From: Shinella sp.
Lineage (GTDB): Bacteria; Pseudomonadota; Alphaproteobacteria; Rhizobiales; Rhizobiaceae
DNA: 64,000 bases
Assembly: GCA_003248775.1 (NCBI GenBank)
Contig: QFQX01000009.1
Span: 1-64,000 of the forward strand
Direction of reading: 5' to 3'
Position numbers and translations under genes: made by a program. Under the pieces are notes generated by a model. That model made no database searches and had not been told where the DNA came from. It worked only from the letters and a program-made list of their open reading frames with translations. Below are positions 37,255 to 44,901 of this stretch, one piece after another (the first letter of the stretch is position 1; every line of letters begins with the position of its first letter).

Positions 37255-37956
37255 TCAGGCTCGGGCACCGAGGCTGTTGTGCTTGCGGGAAATGAGTTCC
37301 TTCGCCGTTTCGACAGCAATCGCGGCGTCGCGGCAATAGGCGTCGGCACCGACGGCCTTGCCGAATTCCTCGTTGAGCGGCGCGCCGCCGACCAGCACGA
37401 TGTAGTCGTCGCGCATGCCCTTTTCCTTGAGCGTGTCGATCACGACTTTCATGTAGGGCATGGTGGTGGTGAGCAGCGCCGACATGCCGAGGATATCCGG
37501 CTTTTCGCGCTCGATGGCTTCCAGATAGTTTTCGACCGGGTTGTTGATGCCGAGGTCGACGACATCGAAGCCGGCGCCTTCCATCATCATGCCGACGAGA
37601 TTCTTGCCGATGTCGTGGATGTCGCCCTTGACTGTGCCGATGACCAGCTTGCCCTGCTTCGGTGCGCCCGTGGCAGCCAGCAGCGGACGAAGGATGGTCA
37701 TGCCGGCCTTCATCGCATTGGCGGACAGAAGCACTTCCGGCACGAAGAGGATGCCGTCGCGGAAGTCGATACCAACGATGCGCATGCCTTCGACAAGCGC
37801 CTGGGTCAGTACGTCGTAAGGAGCCCAGCCGCGATCCAGCAGGATCTGGGTCGCTTCCTCGATCTCCTCCTTGAGGCCATCATAGAGGTCGTCGTGCATC
37901 TGCTGCACGAGTTCTTCGTCGGAGAGTTCCGAAAGAATGATTTCGTCGTCGGACAT
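37255..37956 (-). CDS. Corrinoid-binding methyltransferase protein (MttC/MtbC-like)
   Basis: 233 residues. The N-terminal helical cap domain is at about 13-100. The C-terminal B12-binding Rossmann domain follows, with GDIHDIGKNLV at 111-121 (DxHxxG; His114 is the lower axial cobalt ligand), LGMSALLTTTM at about 156, and VLVGGAPLNEEF at about 187. It shuttles methyl groups between MttB and the methyl-THF transferase. The first 35 residues are strongly acidic. The start is at MSDDEIIL. It reads divergently from the MttB gene across 270 bases. Confidence 0.92.
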   Translation of the reverse strand: MSDDEIILSELSDEELVQQMHDDLYDGLKEEIEEATQILLDRGWAPYDVLTQALVEGMRIVGIDFRDGILFVPEVLLSANAMKAGMTILRPLLAATGAPKQGKLVIGTVKGDIHDIGKNLVGMMMEGAGFDVVDLGINNPVENYLEAIEREKPDILGMSALLTTTMPYMKVVIDTLKEKGMRDDYIVLVGGAPLNEEFGKAVGADAYCRDAAIAVETAKELISRKHNSLGARA

Positions 37957-38227
37957 GATGGTGCTTCCCGCTTCGTTTTTTATCGCGATTCCGATCGCAG
38001 CCAAATCAGACTGCCTGAAGGGAAGTTAAACCTCAATATCGCCAAAAACTCTTTTCGAAAGCGACGCGCCGATCCTGAAAAACGACGGCATCAGACCAGC
38101 GTTGACAAATGCCATGTCTGTCAGACGCAAGCGCTTGGCGCATTAAGGATGGTTTCACGTACGAATTTGAATAGCATAATGAAGGAGTGAGAAGCAGCGC
38201 ATCAAGCGCCTGAGCGAGGAAACAGAC
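37957..38227. promoter_or_regulatory. Divergent control region of corrinoid protein and MttB genes
   Basis: 271 bases between two functionally matched genes. A dyad GACA-N7-TGTC lies at 38104-38118. AGGAAAC precedes the MttB start. No cobalamin riboswitch B12-box was recognised. The operator is undefined. Confidence 0.4.
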
Positions 38228-39793
38228 ATGGACGACATCACGGCACAATCAGGCGAAGGACGTCGCTCGCGCGGCGAGGGGCGCGGGGCTGCCGCCCGCA
38301 GGGCGTCGCGCAGCGGAGGCGGCGCCAGACCCGCCATGCCTTACATCACCCGCAAGATCGCGCCCTATGAAGTGCTCGACGAGGAAGGCCTGCAGATCAT
38401 CGAGCGCAATGCCGATACCATTCTGGAGGAGATCGGCATCGAGTTTCGCGACGACGCCGAGGCGCTGGAACTCTGGAGACAAGCCGGCGCCGACGTGAGG
38501 GGACAGCGCGTACATTTCCCCAAGGGGCTTTGCCGCGAACTCCTGAAGACCGCTCCCTCCGTCTTCACCCAGCACGCCCGCAATCCGGAGCGCAGCGTAC
38601 AGATCGGCGGCAAGGCCACCGTGTTCGCGCCGAACTACGGTTCGCCCTTCGTCCGCGATCTCGACGGCAATCGCCGCTACGCAACGCTTGAGGACTTCCG
38701 CAATTTCGTGAAGCTCTCCTACATGGCGCCTTCGGTGCACCATTCCGGCGGCACGGTCTGCGAGCCGGTGGACATTCCGGTGAACAAGCGTCACCTGGAT
38801 ATGGTCTACAGCCACATCAAATATTCCGACAAGCCATTCATGGGCTCGGTCACCGCTCCGGAACGGGCGGAAGATTCGGTCGCCATGTGCAAGATCCTGT
38901 TCGGCGACGACTTCGTCGAGAACAACACGGTCCTCGTCAACCTGATCAACGCCAACTCGCCGATGGTATACGACGAGACCATGCTCGGCGCGGCAAAGGT
39001 CTATGCCCGGCACAACCAGGCCTGCGTGATTTCGCCCTTCATCCTTTCCGGTGCGATGAGCCCGGTCACGGTCGCCGGCACGCTGACCCAGATCCTTGCG
39101 GAAGTGCTGGCGGGCGCGTCCTTCACCCAGCTTATCCGTCCGGGCGCGCCGGTGCTGTTCGGCACCTTCGCCGCCTCGATCTCGATGCAGTCGGGCGCGC
39201 CGACCTTCGGCACGCCGGAACCGGCGCTGGTTTCTTACGGCGCGGCTCAGCTTGCAAGACGTCTCGGACTGCCGTTCCGTACCGGCGGTTCTCTTTGCGC
39301 ATCCAAGGTTCCGGATGCGCAGGCGGCCCATGAAAGCGCCAATACGCTCAACATGACGCTGCTTGCCGGCACCAACTTCGTGCTGCATGCCGCAGGCTGG
39401 CTCGAGGGCGGCCTTGCCGCCTGCTACGAGAAATTCATGATCGACCAGGACCAGCTCGGCATGATGCAGAAGCTCGCACAGGGCGTCGATCTTTCCGAGA
39501 GCGGGCAGGCGATGGATGCCATCCGCGAAGTGGGTCCGGGCGCGCACTATCTCGGCTGCGCCCACACGCAGGCAAACTTCCAGACGGCCTTCTATCGCTC
39601 GGCGCTCGCCGACAACAACTCCTTCGAACAGTGGGAAGTGGAAGGCCGCAAACGCATCGAGGACCGCGCCAACGCGCTTTGCCGCTCCTGGCTCGACTCG
39701 TATGAAGCTCCGCCGCTCGATCCAGCCATCGACGAGGCGCTTCTGGCCTATATCGCCAAGCGCAAGGATTCGATGCCCGACGCTTTCACCTGA
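38228..39793 (+). CDS. Trimethylamine methyltransferase-family protein (MttB/MtgB-like, no pyrrolysine)
   Basis: 521 residues, one continuous frame without an in-frame amber codon, so it belongs to the non-pyrrolysine MttB superfamily, members of which demethylate glycine betaine, proline betaine, carnitine and similar compounds. The TIM-barrel core runs from PYITRKIAPYEVLDEEGLQIIE; FAPNYGSPFVRDLDG, HHSGGTVCEP and LAGTNFVLHAAGWLEGGLAACYEKF are characteristic segments. The first 38 residues are Arg/Gly/Ala-rich and probably disordered. The substrate is unknown; a quaternary amine is likely. It is followed by a ferredoxin-like gene. Confidence 0.93.
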   Translation: MDDITAQSGEGRRSRGEGRGAAARRASRSGGGARPAMPYITRKIAPYEVLDEEGLQIIERNADTILEEIGIEFRDDAEALELWRQAGADVRGQRVHFPKGLCRELLKTAPSVFTQHARNPERSVQIGGKATVFAPNYGSPFVRDLDGNRRYATLEDFRNFVKLSYMAPSVHHSGGTVCEPVDIPVNKRHLDMVYSHIKYSDKPFMGSVTAPERAEDSVAMCKILFGDDFVENNTVLVNLINANSPMVYDETMLGAAKVYARHNQACVISPFILSGAMSPVTVAGTLTQILAEVLAGASFTQLIRPGAPVLFGTFAASISMQSGAPTFGTPEPALVSYGAAQLARRLGLPFRTGGSLCASKVPDAQAAHESANTLNMTLLAGTNFVLHAAGWLEGGLAACYEKFMIDQDQLGMMQKLAQGVDLSESGQAMDAIREVGPGAHYLGCAHTQANFQTAFYRSALADNNSFEQWEVEGRKRIEDRANALCRSWLDSYEAPPLDPAIDEALLAYIAKRKDSMPDAFT

Positions 39794-39894
39794 AGGCATC
39801 CCGACTCCGCCAGGGAGCAAGGCGGGTCAGCGCTGGTCGCCGACATGATCCAGAGCGAGGTCTGGCGACCGCATTACAAATACGAGGGGCCGCG

Positions 39895-40599
39895 ATGAGC
39901 GGCCCTTTGCCCATTCTTGACGGCATGCGCTCGGCACTCACCGAACACGGACTGCATGTAAGGGGTGTCGCGCATTTTCCGGACGGGCAGGGCGGGCCGG
40001 CGCTTTCGGATGGCCGTCAGGCACGGTCAGTGGTGTTGATCGGCAATATCGGCGGCTCGCTGTGGGAGGCGTTTTCGCACTGGCGGGAAAAACGCAAGGA
40101 TCGCGGCGGGACGGATCCTCTCGACGCATGGTCGAAGGAGGCGATCGGCGAGATAGCCGGACGCCTTGGTGCGACAGCATATTATCCTTCCGATCCGCCT
40201 TACCAGCCGTTCCAGCAGTGGGCGATGAAAGGGGAAGGGCTCAAGGCTTCGCCGCTCGGCATCCTGATCCATCCGCAACACGGGTTGTGGCATGGCTATC
40301 GCGGGGCATTGGGTTTTGCGGAAGATATCGCTGAAGAACGAGTTCCGCCTGACGATACCGACATCTGCGGCCAGTGTCACGACAAGCCCTGTCTTTCGAC
40401 CTGTCCCGCCATGGCAGTCTCCCGGGACCGTTTCGACGTTGCCGGCTGTCGTTCCCACCTCGCCACGACCGCGGGCAAGGCGGGGTGCATGACTTTGGGG
40501 TGTCTTGCGCGCGCAGCTTGCCCGGTCGGGTCGATGTATCGCTATCCCGAAGCGCAGCTGCGCTTCCACATGGAAGCGCTCCGCCTTCCTCCCGGATAG
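39895..40599 (+). CDS. Double-cluster ferredoxin-like protein (QueG-related fold)
   Basis: 234 residues. The C-terminal half has CX2CX4CX3CP (CGQCHDKPCLSTCP) and a second set (GCRSH, GCMTLGCLARAACPVG), enough for two Fe-S clusters, in the order seen in QueG-type proteins. The N-terminal half (HVRGVAHFPDG, RSVVLIGNIGGSLWEAF) is an FMN/cobalamin-like domain lacking QueG specificity motifs. Placed 100 bases after MttB on the same strand, it may donate electrons to the corrinoid reactivator. That link is inference. Confidence 0.78.
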   Translation: MSGPLPILDGMRSALTEHGLHVRGVAHFPDGQGGPALSDGRQARSVVLIGNIGGSLWEAFSHWREKRKDRGGTDPLDAWSKEAIGEIAGRLGATAYYPSDPPYQPFQQWAMKGEGLKASPLGILIHPQHGLWHGYRGALGFAEDIAEERVPPDDTDICGQCHDKPCLSTCPAMAVSRDRFDVAGCRSHLATTAGKAGCMTLGCLARAACPVGSMYRYPEAQLRFHMEALRLPPG

Positions 40600-40609
40600 T
40601 TATTCCTTA

Positions 40610-41317
40610 TCAGGCGGCCTTCAGGACCGGAGCCTTGCGGCTGACGGTGCGGACCGAGCGCTGCGGAAGCTGTGCAAGAACTTCGTCGGCAAAGCCGACG
40701 GCGTTTTCGATGGCCTTGCGAAGATTCGAGACTTCGCGGGGATCGAGTGTGTGCAGCAGGCCGCCCTTGTCGAAGATGTCGCGATAGGCCGCGCGTTCAG
40801 CCAGTGCGGTGGCAAGCGTCGGAATGCCACGGTGAGCAAGGAATTCCTTGGCAGCTCCAAGTGCACGGGTGGTGACGGCGGCATTGACGCGCGTCAGCAC
40901 GACCGAATGAGGAATGCGCACTTCGCAGGTATCGCTGAGCGCCTTCAGGAGTTCGAGCACTTCCGCTCCCCCCTGGGCATCCATGGCGCACCCCTGAACC
41001 GGGATCAGCACATGATCGGCAAGGCCGACGGCCTTGGCAAGCAGGGCATCCTGGCTGGAGGGGAGGTCGATGAGGATATAATCGCCGCGCTTTTTCGCCC
41101 TGAGGGTAGCCGCCTCGATGGTTTCCTCGGTGACCTGGGCGACCGACAGCAGGCCATTGGCGCTGCCGAGGGCATGCCAGCGGCTGATCCAGCCGCGGGG
41201 ATCGGCGTCGAGAATGGTCACGCGATTGCCGCGAGCGGCGAGTTCACTTGCAAGAATGAGTGCGGCCGTGGTTTTTCCGGCACCGCCCTTGGTATTGGCA
41301 AACGTAATTACTGGCAT
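40610..41317 (-). CDS. ParA/VirC1-like partitioning ATPase
   Basis: 235 residues. A deviant Walker A KGGAGKTT starts at residue 10 (KGGxGKT), with DADPRGWISRW and LIDLPSSQDALLAKAV as the later motifs. The family includes ParA, MipZ and VirC1, which position DNA or protein cargo on the nucleoid; no ParB gene is adjacent, so it is probably an orphan. A CtrA-like sequence lies about 100 bases upstream. Start at MPVITFANTKGG. Confidence 0.9.
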   Translation of the reverse strand: MPVITFANTKGGAGKTTAALILASELAARGNRVTILDADPRGWISRWHALGSANGLLSVAQVTEETIEAATLRAKKRGDYILIDLPSSQDALLAKAVGLADHVLIPVQGCAMDAQGGAEVLELLKALSDTCEVRIPHSVVLTRVNAAVTTRALGAAKEFLAHRGIPTLATALAERAAYRDIFDKGGLLHTLDPREVSNLRKAIENAVGFADEVLAQLPQRSVRTVSRKAPVLKAA

Positions 41318-41536
41318 GTCATTTCCTTCATTAAAAAGGGTCCGAGCCAAGTCATTGCTCTGCAGGGGGATGAGGCGGCTCTCCATGCCGCGTCGTGGCC
41401 ATTCTTGGTAGTTATGGTTAATGAAGAGTAAACAAGGGATGACATTCGTTAACATCCGCCGGCGAATCCTGGCCGGATTTTCCGCGAGACATATTCGACA
41501 GGGCATCGGCGACACAAGGAAACACAGGCCTCATTC

Positions 41537-42283
41537 ATGCGACTGCTTTTTCTGCTATTTTCCATAATTCTCAGTGCCTGCAGCATTTCCCATGCGGCCG
41601 AAACCGACCCTTGCAGGGAGCTCACACGAGACGGCGTCCGCTACACGGTCTGCAGTTTCGCGCCTGATGCGACGTTAAGAATCTACCATTCCGATCCAGC
41701 CGGCATGCCCTTCGGCAATTTCGATTCTCTTGCGCTTCAGCTCTGGAAGGAACGGCACTATCCCCTCTTCGCCATGAATGGCGGCATGTATCACTACGAC
41801 CTCTCGCCGGTCGGGCTGTTCGTCGAGAACGGGATCGAGCGTCAGCCGATCAGCACACGGGCAGGGTGGGGCAACTTCCATCTACTGCCGAACGGCGTTT
41901 TCTATGTGGCGGATGGGAAACCCGGTGTGATGGAGACACAGGCCTATATCCGGGAGAGACCGAAGGCCGACTATGCCACCCAGTCCGGTCCGATGCTGGT
42001 GATCGACGGCAAGCTGCATCCGCGCTTCCTGCCCGACAGCGACAGTCTCAAGATCCGCAACGGGGTCGGTGTCGATGCCGGGGGTAGGGTGCATTTCGCC
42101 ATCAGCCGGGACCCGGTGAACTTTTATGCCTTCGCATCGCTGTTTCGCGATGAACTGGGTTGCGGCAACGCGCTTTACCTCGATGGTACGATTTCGAGCG
42201 CGCTCATCTCGTCGATGGGCAGGCGCGACCGATTCTTTCCGCTTGGACCGATCATCGCGGTGATCGTGACCGTTCCGCAATAA
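41537..42283 (+). CDS. Phosphodiester glycosidase-family protein (NAGPA domain)
   Basis: 248 residues. The signal peptide (about 1-20, LLFLLFSIILSACSISHA) contains SAC, so lipidation is possible. The NAGPA fold is seen in FAMNGGMYHYDLSPVGLFVENG, SGPMLVIDGKLHPRF, GVGVDAGGRVHFAIS and the C-terminal LYLDGTISSALI. It is probably periplasmic, cleaving a sugar phosphodiester or acting on exopolysaccharide. It stands alone. Confidence 0.85.
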   Translation: MRLLFLLFSIILSACSISHAAETDPCRELTRDGVRYTVCSFAPDATLRIYHSDPAGMPFGNFDSLALQLWKERHYPLFAMNGGMYHYDLSPVGLFVENGIERQPISTRAGWGNFHLLPNGVFYVADGKPGVMETQAYIRERPKADYATQSGPMLVIDGKLHPRFLPDSDSLKIRNGVGVDAGGRVHFAISRDPVNFYAFASLFRDELGCGNALYLDGTISSALISSMGRRDRFFPLGPIIAVIVTVPQ

Positions 42284-42428
42284 GGGCATCACGAAACGGC
42301 GGCACAACCGATGAGCCGTCATTGCGCAATGCTTTTCTACTAAAACAGTCGACAATAGGTCGCACTTTCTTAGCGAAGCTTTCGCGTTGCGGCATAATCC
42401 CGATGTATTCCAACGGGAAGGCCAGACG

Positions 42429-43049
42429 ATGAAGGACCCGGACTGTAGCAGGACTGAAGCAACACTCGTTATTCCGGGGCTGAACGGCTCCGGCGATGGT
42501 CACTGGCAGTGGCATTGGGCCCATGAGCGGCCCGGCGCCATCACTGTGGAACAGGACAGCTGGTCGTGCCCGAATCTTTCAAGCTGGCAGCAGCGTCTCG
42601 GCGAAGTCCTGTCGCAGCATGACGATGTCTGGATCGTCGCGCACAGCCTCGGCTGCATCCTGACCGCAAAACTTGCAGACAGCCCGCTCGCAGCCCGCGT
42701 GAAGGGCGCTCTGCTGGTCGCTCCCTGCGACCTTGCCCAGGTGGAGCGACTGCACCCTTGCGTCGTGAATTTCGGCGAGATGCCGCAGCAGCGACTGCCT
42801 TTTCCGAGCCTTGTGGTCGGCAGTCTCGACGACCCTTACATGGATTTCGCCACCACGCGAAAGATGGTGCGGCTCTGGGGCAGCGACCTCGTCGACATCG
42901 GTTATGCCGGACACATCAACATCCGCAGCGGCTATGGCCGCTGGCCGACCGGCTACGAATTGCTCGACCTGCTGAAAGGCGAGAGCAAGCGACCCCACGA
43001 CCGTTCGCTGGCCGGCCGGCAGGCCGCACCGCTCGCCGCCTACTTCTGA
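42429..43049 (+). CDS. Serine hydrolase, RBBP9/YdeN family
   Basis: 206 residues. The alpha/beta hydrolase has VIPGLNGSGDGHWQWHW as the oxyanion region, nucleophile Ser in AHSLGC, Asp in GSLDDPYM and His in YAGHINIRSGYG, so the triad is complete. The substrate is not known. The end is followed by a GGAAGCCGAA/TTCGGCTTCC stem (43060-43082) without a T run, a possible weak terminator. Confidence 0.88.
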   Translation: MKDPDCSRTEATLVIPGLNGSGDGHWQWHWAHERPGAITVEQDSWSCPNLSSWQQRLGEVLSQHDDVWIVAHSLGCILTAKLADSPLAARVKGALLVAPCDLAQVERLHPCVVNFGEMPQQRLPFPSLVVGSLDDPYMDFATTRKMVRLWGSDLVDIGYAGHINIRSGYGRWPTGYELLDLLKGESKRPHDRSLAGRQAAPLAAYF

Positions 43050-43159
43050 AAAATCGATCGGAAGCCGAACCTTTCGGCTTCCCGGCAGTTATTCCGCACG
43101 AGGGGAAAAAGGCGGATCATCTTTCTCCCGAACACGAGGAATATAGAATACAAATTTTG

Positions 43160-43197
43160 TAGAAAATATTGACCATATCGATTTTGCCAGCGAAACT
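43160..43197 (+). promoter_or_regulatory. Putative sulfur-regulon promoter for the 67-aa gene
   Basis: TAGAAAATATTGAC (43160-43173) overlaps a -35 element TTGACC (43169-43174), followed 17 bases later by GAAACT (43192-43197) as a possible -10. The same layout recurs at 51074-51111. Confidence 0.5.
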
Positions 43198-43241
43198 ATC
43201 AAACAAGCTCAATGTCGAGTGAACCCAAGGAGGATCCAGCA

Positions 43242-43445
43242 ATGCCATACGGTATCGAACTCTTCTCCTTCGACCTGTTCGGCCTGTCCCGCAAGGGCGC
43301 TCCGGCCGCAACTCCTTCGACAACCGCTGACGTGTCCAAGGCCAAGCTTGAGACACGTCGGGAAAGCCCGGCCGAGGACGATTCCGATCTGGATCGCCCG
43401 GGCCGTCACGAAATCTTCTTCTGGGGCCTTTTCCCGGTTCTTTGA
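43242..43445 (+). CDS. 67-residue small protein, free of Cys and internal Met
   Basis: AAGGAGG is eight bases upstream of the ATG. The sequence is soluble with an aromatic N-terminus (YGIELFSFDLFGL), a Ser/Thr/Ala linker, an acidic stretch (AEDDSDLD) and an aromatic C-terminus (HEIFFWGLFPVL). It contains no Cys and no Met beyond the start. Its promoter shares the T(A/C)GAAAATA element. The family is unknown. Conservation outside close relatives was not tested. Confidence 0.65.
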   Translation: MPYGIELFSFDLFGLSRKGAPAATPSTTADVSKAKLETRRESPAEDDSDLDRPGRHEIFFWGLFPVL

Positions 43446-43459
43446 TCTGGAGACCAATC

Positions 43460-43600
43460 ATGGCTTACGTTCAGACGCAAACCAGTCGCACGCAGCGCAT
43501 CGAAATCCGCCGGTCGTCCACGGCCTGGGGTGAGATGTGCGGTATCGCAGCCGTCGTCGGTTCCATCGCCTTCGTCGCACTGCTGACCATTGCTCTCTAA
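43460..43600 (+). CDS. 46-residue small membrane-tailed protein
   Basis: ATG with TGGAG ten bases upstream. The N-terminal half is Arg/Thr/Gln-rich (YVQTQTSRTQRIEIRR); residues 28-46 (GIAAVVGSIAFVALLTIAL) form a membrane helix. It starts 14 bases after the stop of the 67-aa gene, so the two are co-transcribed, and ends before a terminator. No known family; below many gene-caller limits. Confidence 0.6.
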   Translation: MAYVQTQTSRTQRIEIRRSSTAWGEMCGIAAVVGSIAFVALLTIAL

Positions 43601-43630
43601 CAACCATTTTTCAGGTTATCGATATTCCCA

Positions 43631-43655
43631 GGCCTCCGTTCTCGGAGGCCTTTTT
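43631..43655 (+). terminator. Rho-independent terminator of the small-protein operon
   Basis: GGCCTCCG / CGGAGGCC with a 4-base loop, then TTTTTC. It ends the 67-aa/46-aa operon. Confidence 0.85.
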
Positions 43656-43841
43656 CTTTGTCCCCATCGGGGAGTCCATAGCCCGCCACCGCTTCTACCA
43701 CCCGATGCGTGAACCGGTTCGCCACGCAACGCAACGCAACGAGAGCTCGCAGCCGTTGGAATGTCCACAACCGGGCGAACAGGGCAACGGATAATCTCCA
43801 CACCGCCCTCAGGGTTGGAATAATATTCCTTATCGAAACTA

Positions 43842-43855
43842 TAGAAAATAATATC
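43842..43855 (+). promoter_or_regulatory. T(A/C)GAAAATA motif upstream of ssuA1
   Basis: TAGAAAATAATATC shares the first nine bases with the motifs at 43160 and 50351. It lies about 50 bases before the ssuA1 start. Confidence 0.4.
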
Positions 43856-43905
43856 ATCAAACCATCGAAACATCGGCGCGATCAGGCGCCGCATCGGAGG
43901 TCGAG

Positions 43906-44871
43906 ATGATTACGAGAAGACAGGGACTGAAGCTTGCGGCGGTCCTTACGATTGCAGGAGCTGTGCCGTTCGGCCGCCCGGCGTTCGCAGAAACCAAGAC
44001 CATCCGGATCGGCTGGCAGAAGTTCGGCGTGCTGGCACTGGCCAAGCAGCAGGGTGCGCTTGAGAAGCGCTTCGCCGACCGCGGCATCAACATCGAATGG
44101 TCGGAATTCACCTCCGGTCCGCCGCTGCTCGAAGCCCTTGGCGCCGGCTCGCTCGACTTCGGCCCGACCGGCGACGTGCCGCCGCTCTTTGCCCAGGCGG
44201 CTCGCGGCGATCTTCTCTATGTCGGCACCTACAAGCCGCCGGCGGCTTTCCACGGCATCCTCGTTCACAAGGATTCGCCGATCAAGACGTTGGCCGACCT
44301 GAAGGGCGTGAAGCTCGCCTACAAGCGCGGATCGAGCGCCCACAACTTTGCCTTCAAGGCTCTGGCAAAGGCCGGCCTGACACCATCAGACGTTCAGGAA
44401 GTCGATCTGCCGCCGCCGGATGCCGCAGCCGCCTTCAAGAACGGCAGCATCGACGCATGGTCGATCTGGGATCCCTATTTCGCCATCGCCGAAAAGGATC
44501 CGGACGCCCGGCTGCTGACCACCTCCGAAGGCATCGTCGAGGCATGGGGCTATTTCCTCGGTAACGGTGCCTTCACGGCAGCCAACCCGGACGTCGTATC
44601 GGAAATTCTCGATGAACTCGCCAAGGTCGGCGCTGCCGCCCAGTCCGACATCGACGGTACGACCGAGGCGCTCTCGAAGATCACCGGCGTTCCGGCCGAT
44701 GTGACACGCGTCACCCTGACCCGCGCCGGCTCCGACCTCGGCAAGGTTGCAACGGTATCGGAAGAGGCCGTGGCCTACCAGCAGGCGCTGGCGGACGACT
44801 TCCACGCGCTCGGCGTCCTTCCGCGCAAACTCACCATCTCGGACATCGTCTGGCGTCCGAAGGCAAGCTGA
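43906..44871 (+). CDS. ssuA: Aliphatic-sulfonate ABC transporter, substrate-binding protein (first copy)
   Basis: 321 residues. A Tat-type signal (TRRQGLKL, then hydrophobic core and AFA cleavage) is followed by the SsuA fold: RIGWQKFGVLALAKQQGALEKRF, WSEFTSGPPLLEALGAGSLDFGPTGDVPPLFAQAA. The mature protein has no Cys and no Met, which saves sulfur when sulfate is scarce. It feeds SsuCB, encoded downstream, and is followed 30 bases later by a paralogue of equal length. Confidence 0.93.
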   Translation: MITRRQGLKLAAVLTIAGAVPFGRPAFAETKTIRIGWQKFGVLALAKQQGALEKRFADRGINIEWSEFTSGPPLLEALGAGSLDFGPTGDVPPLFAQAARGDLLYVGTYKPPAAFHGILVHKDSPIKTLADLKGVKLAYKRGSSAHNFAFKALAKAGLTPSDVQEVDLPPPDAAAAFKNGSIDAWSIWDPYFAIAEKDPDARLLTTSEGIVEAWGYFLGNGAFTAANPDVVSEILDELAKVGAAAQSDIDGTTEALSKITGVPADVTRVTLTRAGSDLGKVATVSEEAVAYQQALADDFHALGVLPRKLTISDIVWRPKAS

Positions 44872-44901
44872 TCCCCAAACCGTCATCCGAAAGGTATCGC
44901 C

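Larger units (their letters stand above)
43601..43905 (+). other. Terminator and promoter region upstream of the ssu operon
   Basis: 305 bases without a gene. It holds the terminator at 43631 and, at about 43815-43880, an AT-rich patch with the motif at 43842 that is probably the ssu operon promoter. A short tandem ACGCAACGCAACGAG lies at about 43728-43742. Confidence 0.5.

Noticed and set aside
37957..38227. Cobalamin riboswitch upstream of the corrinoid genes
   Set aside because: No B12-box or characteristic fold could be recognised in the spacer.
38228..39793. Pyrrolysine (amber read-through) in MttB
   Set aside because: The frame has no internal TAG, so this is a non-pyrrolysine superfamily member.
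38249..39820. Minus-strand frame opposite the MttB gene
   Set aside because: Shadow of MttB; composition is not protein-like.
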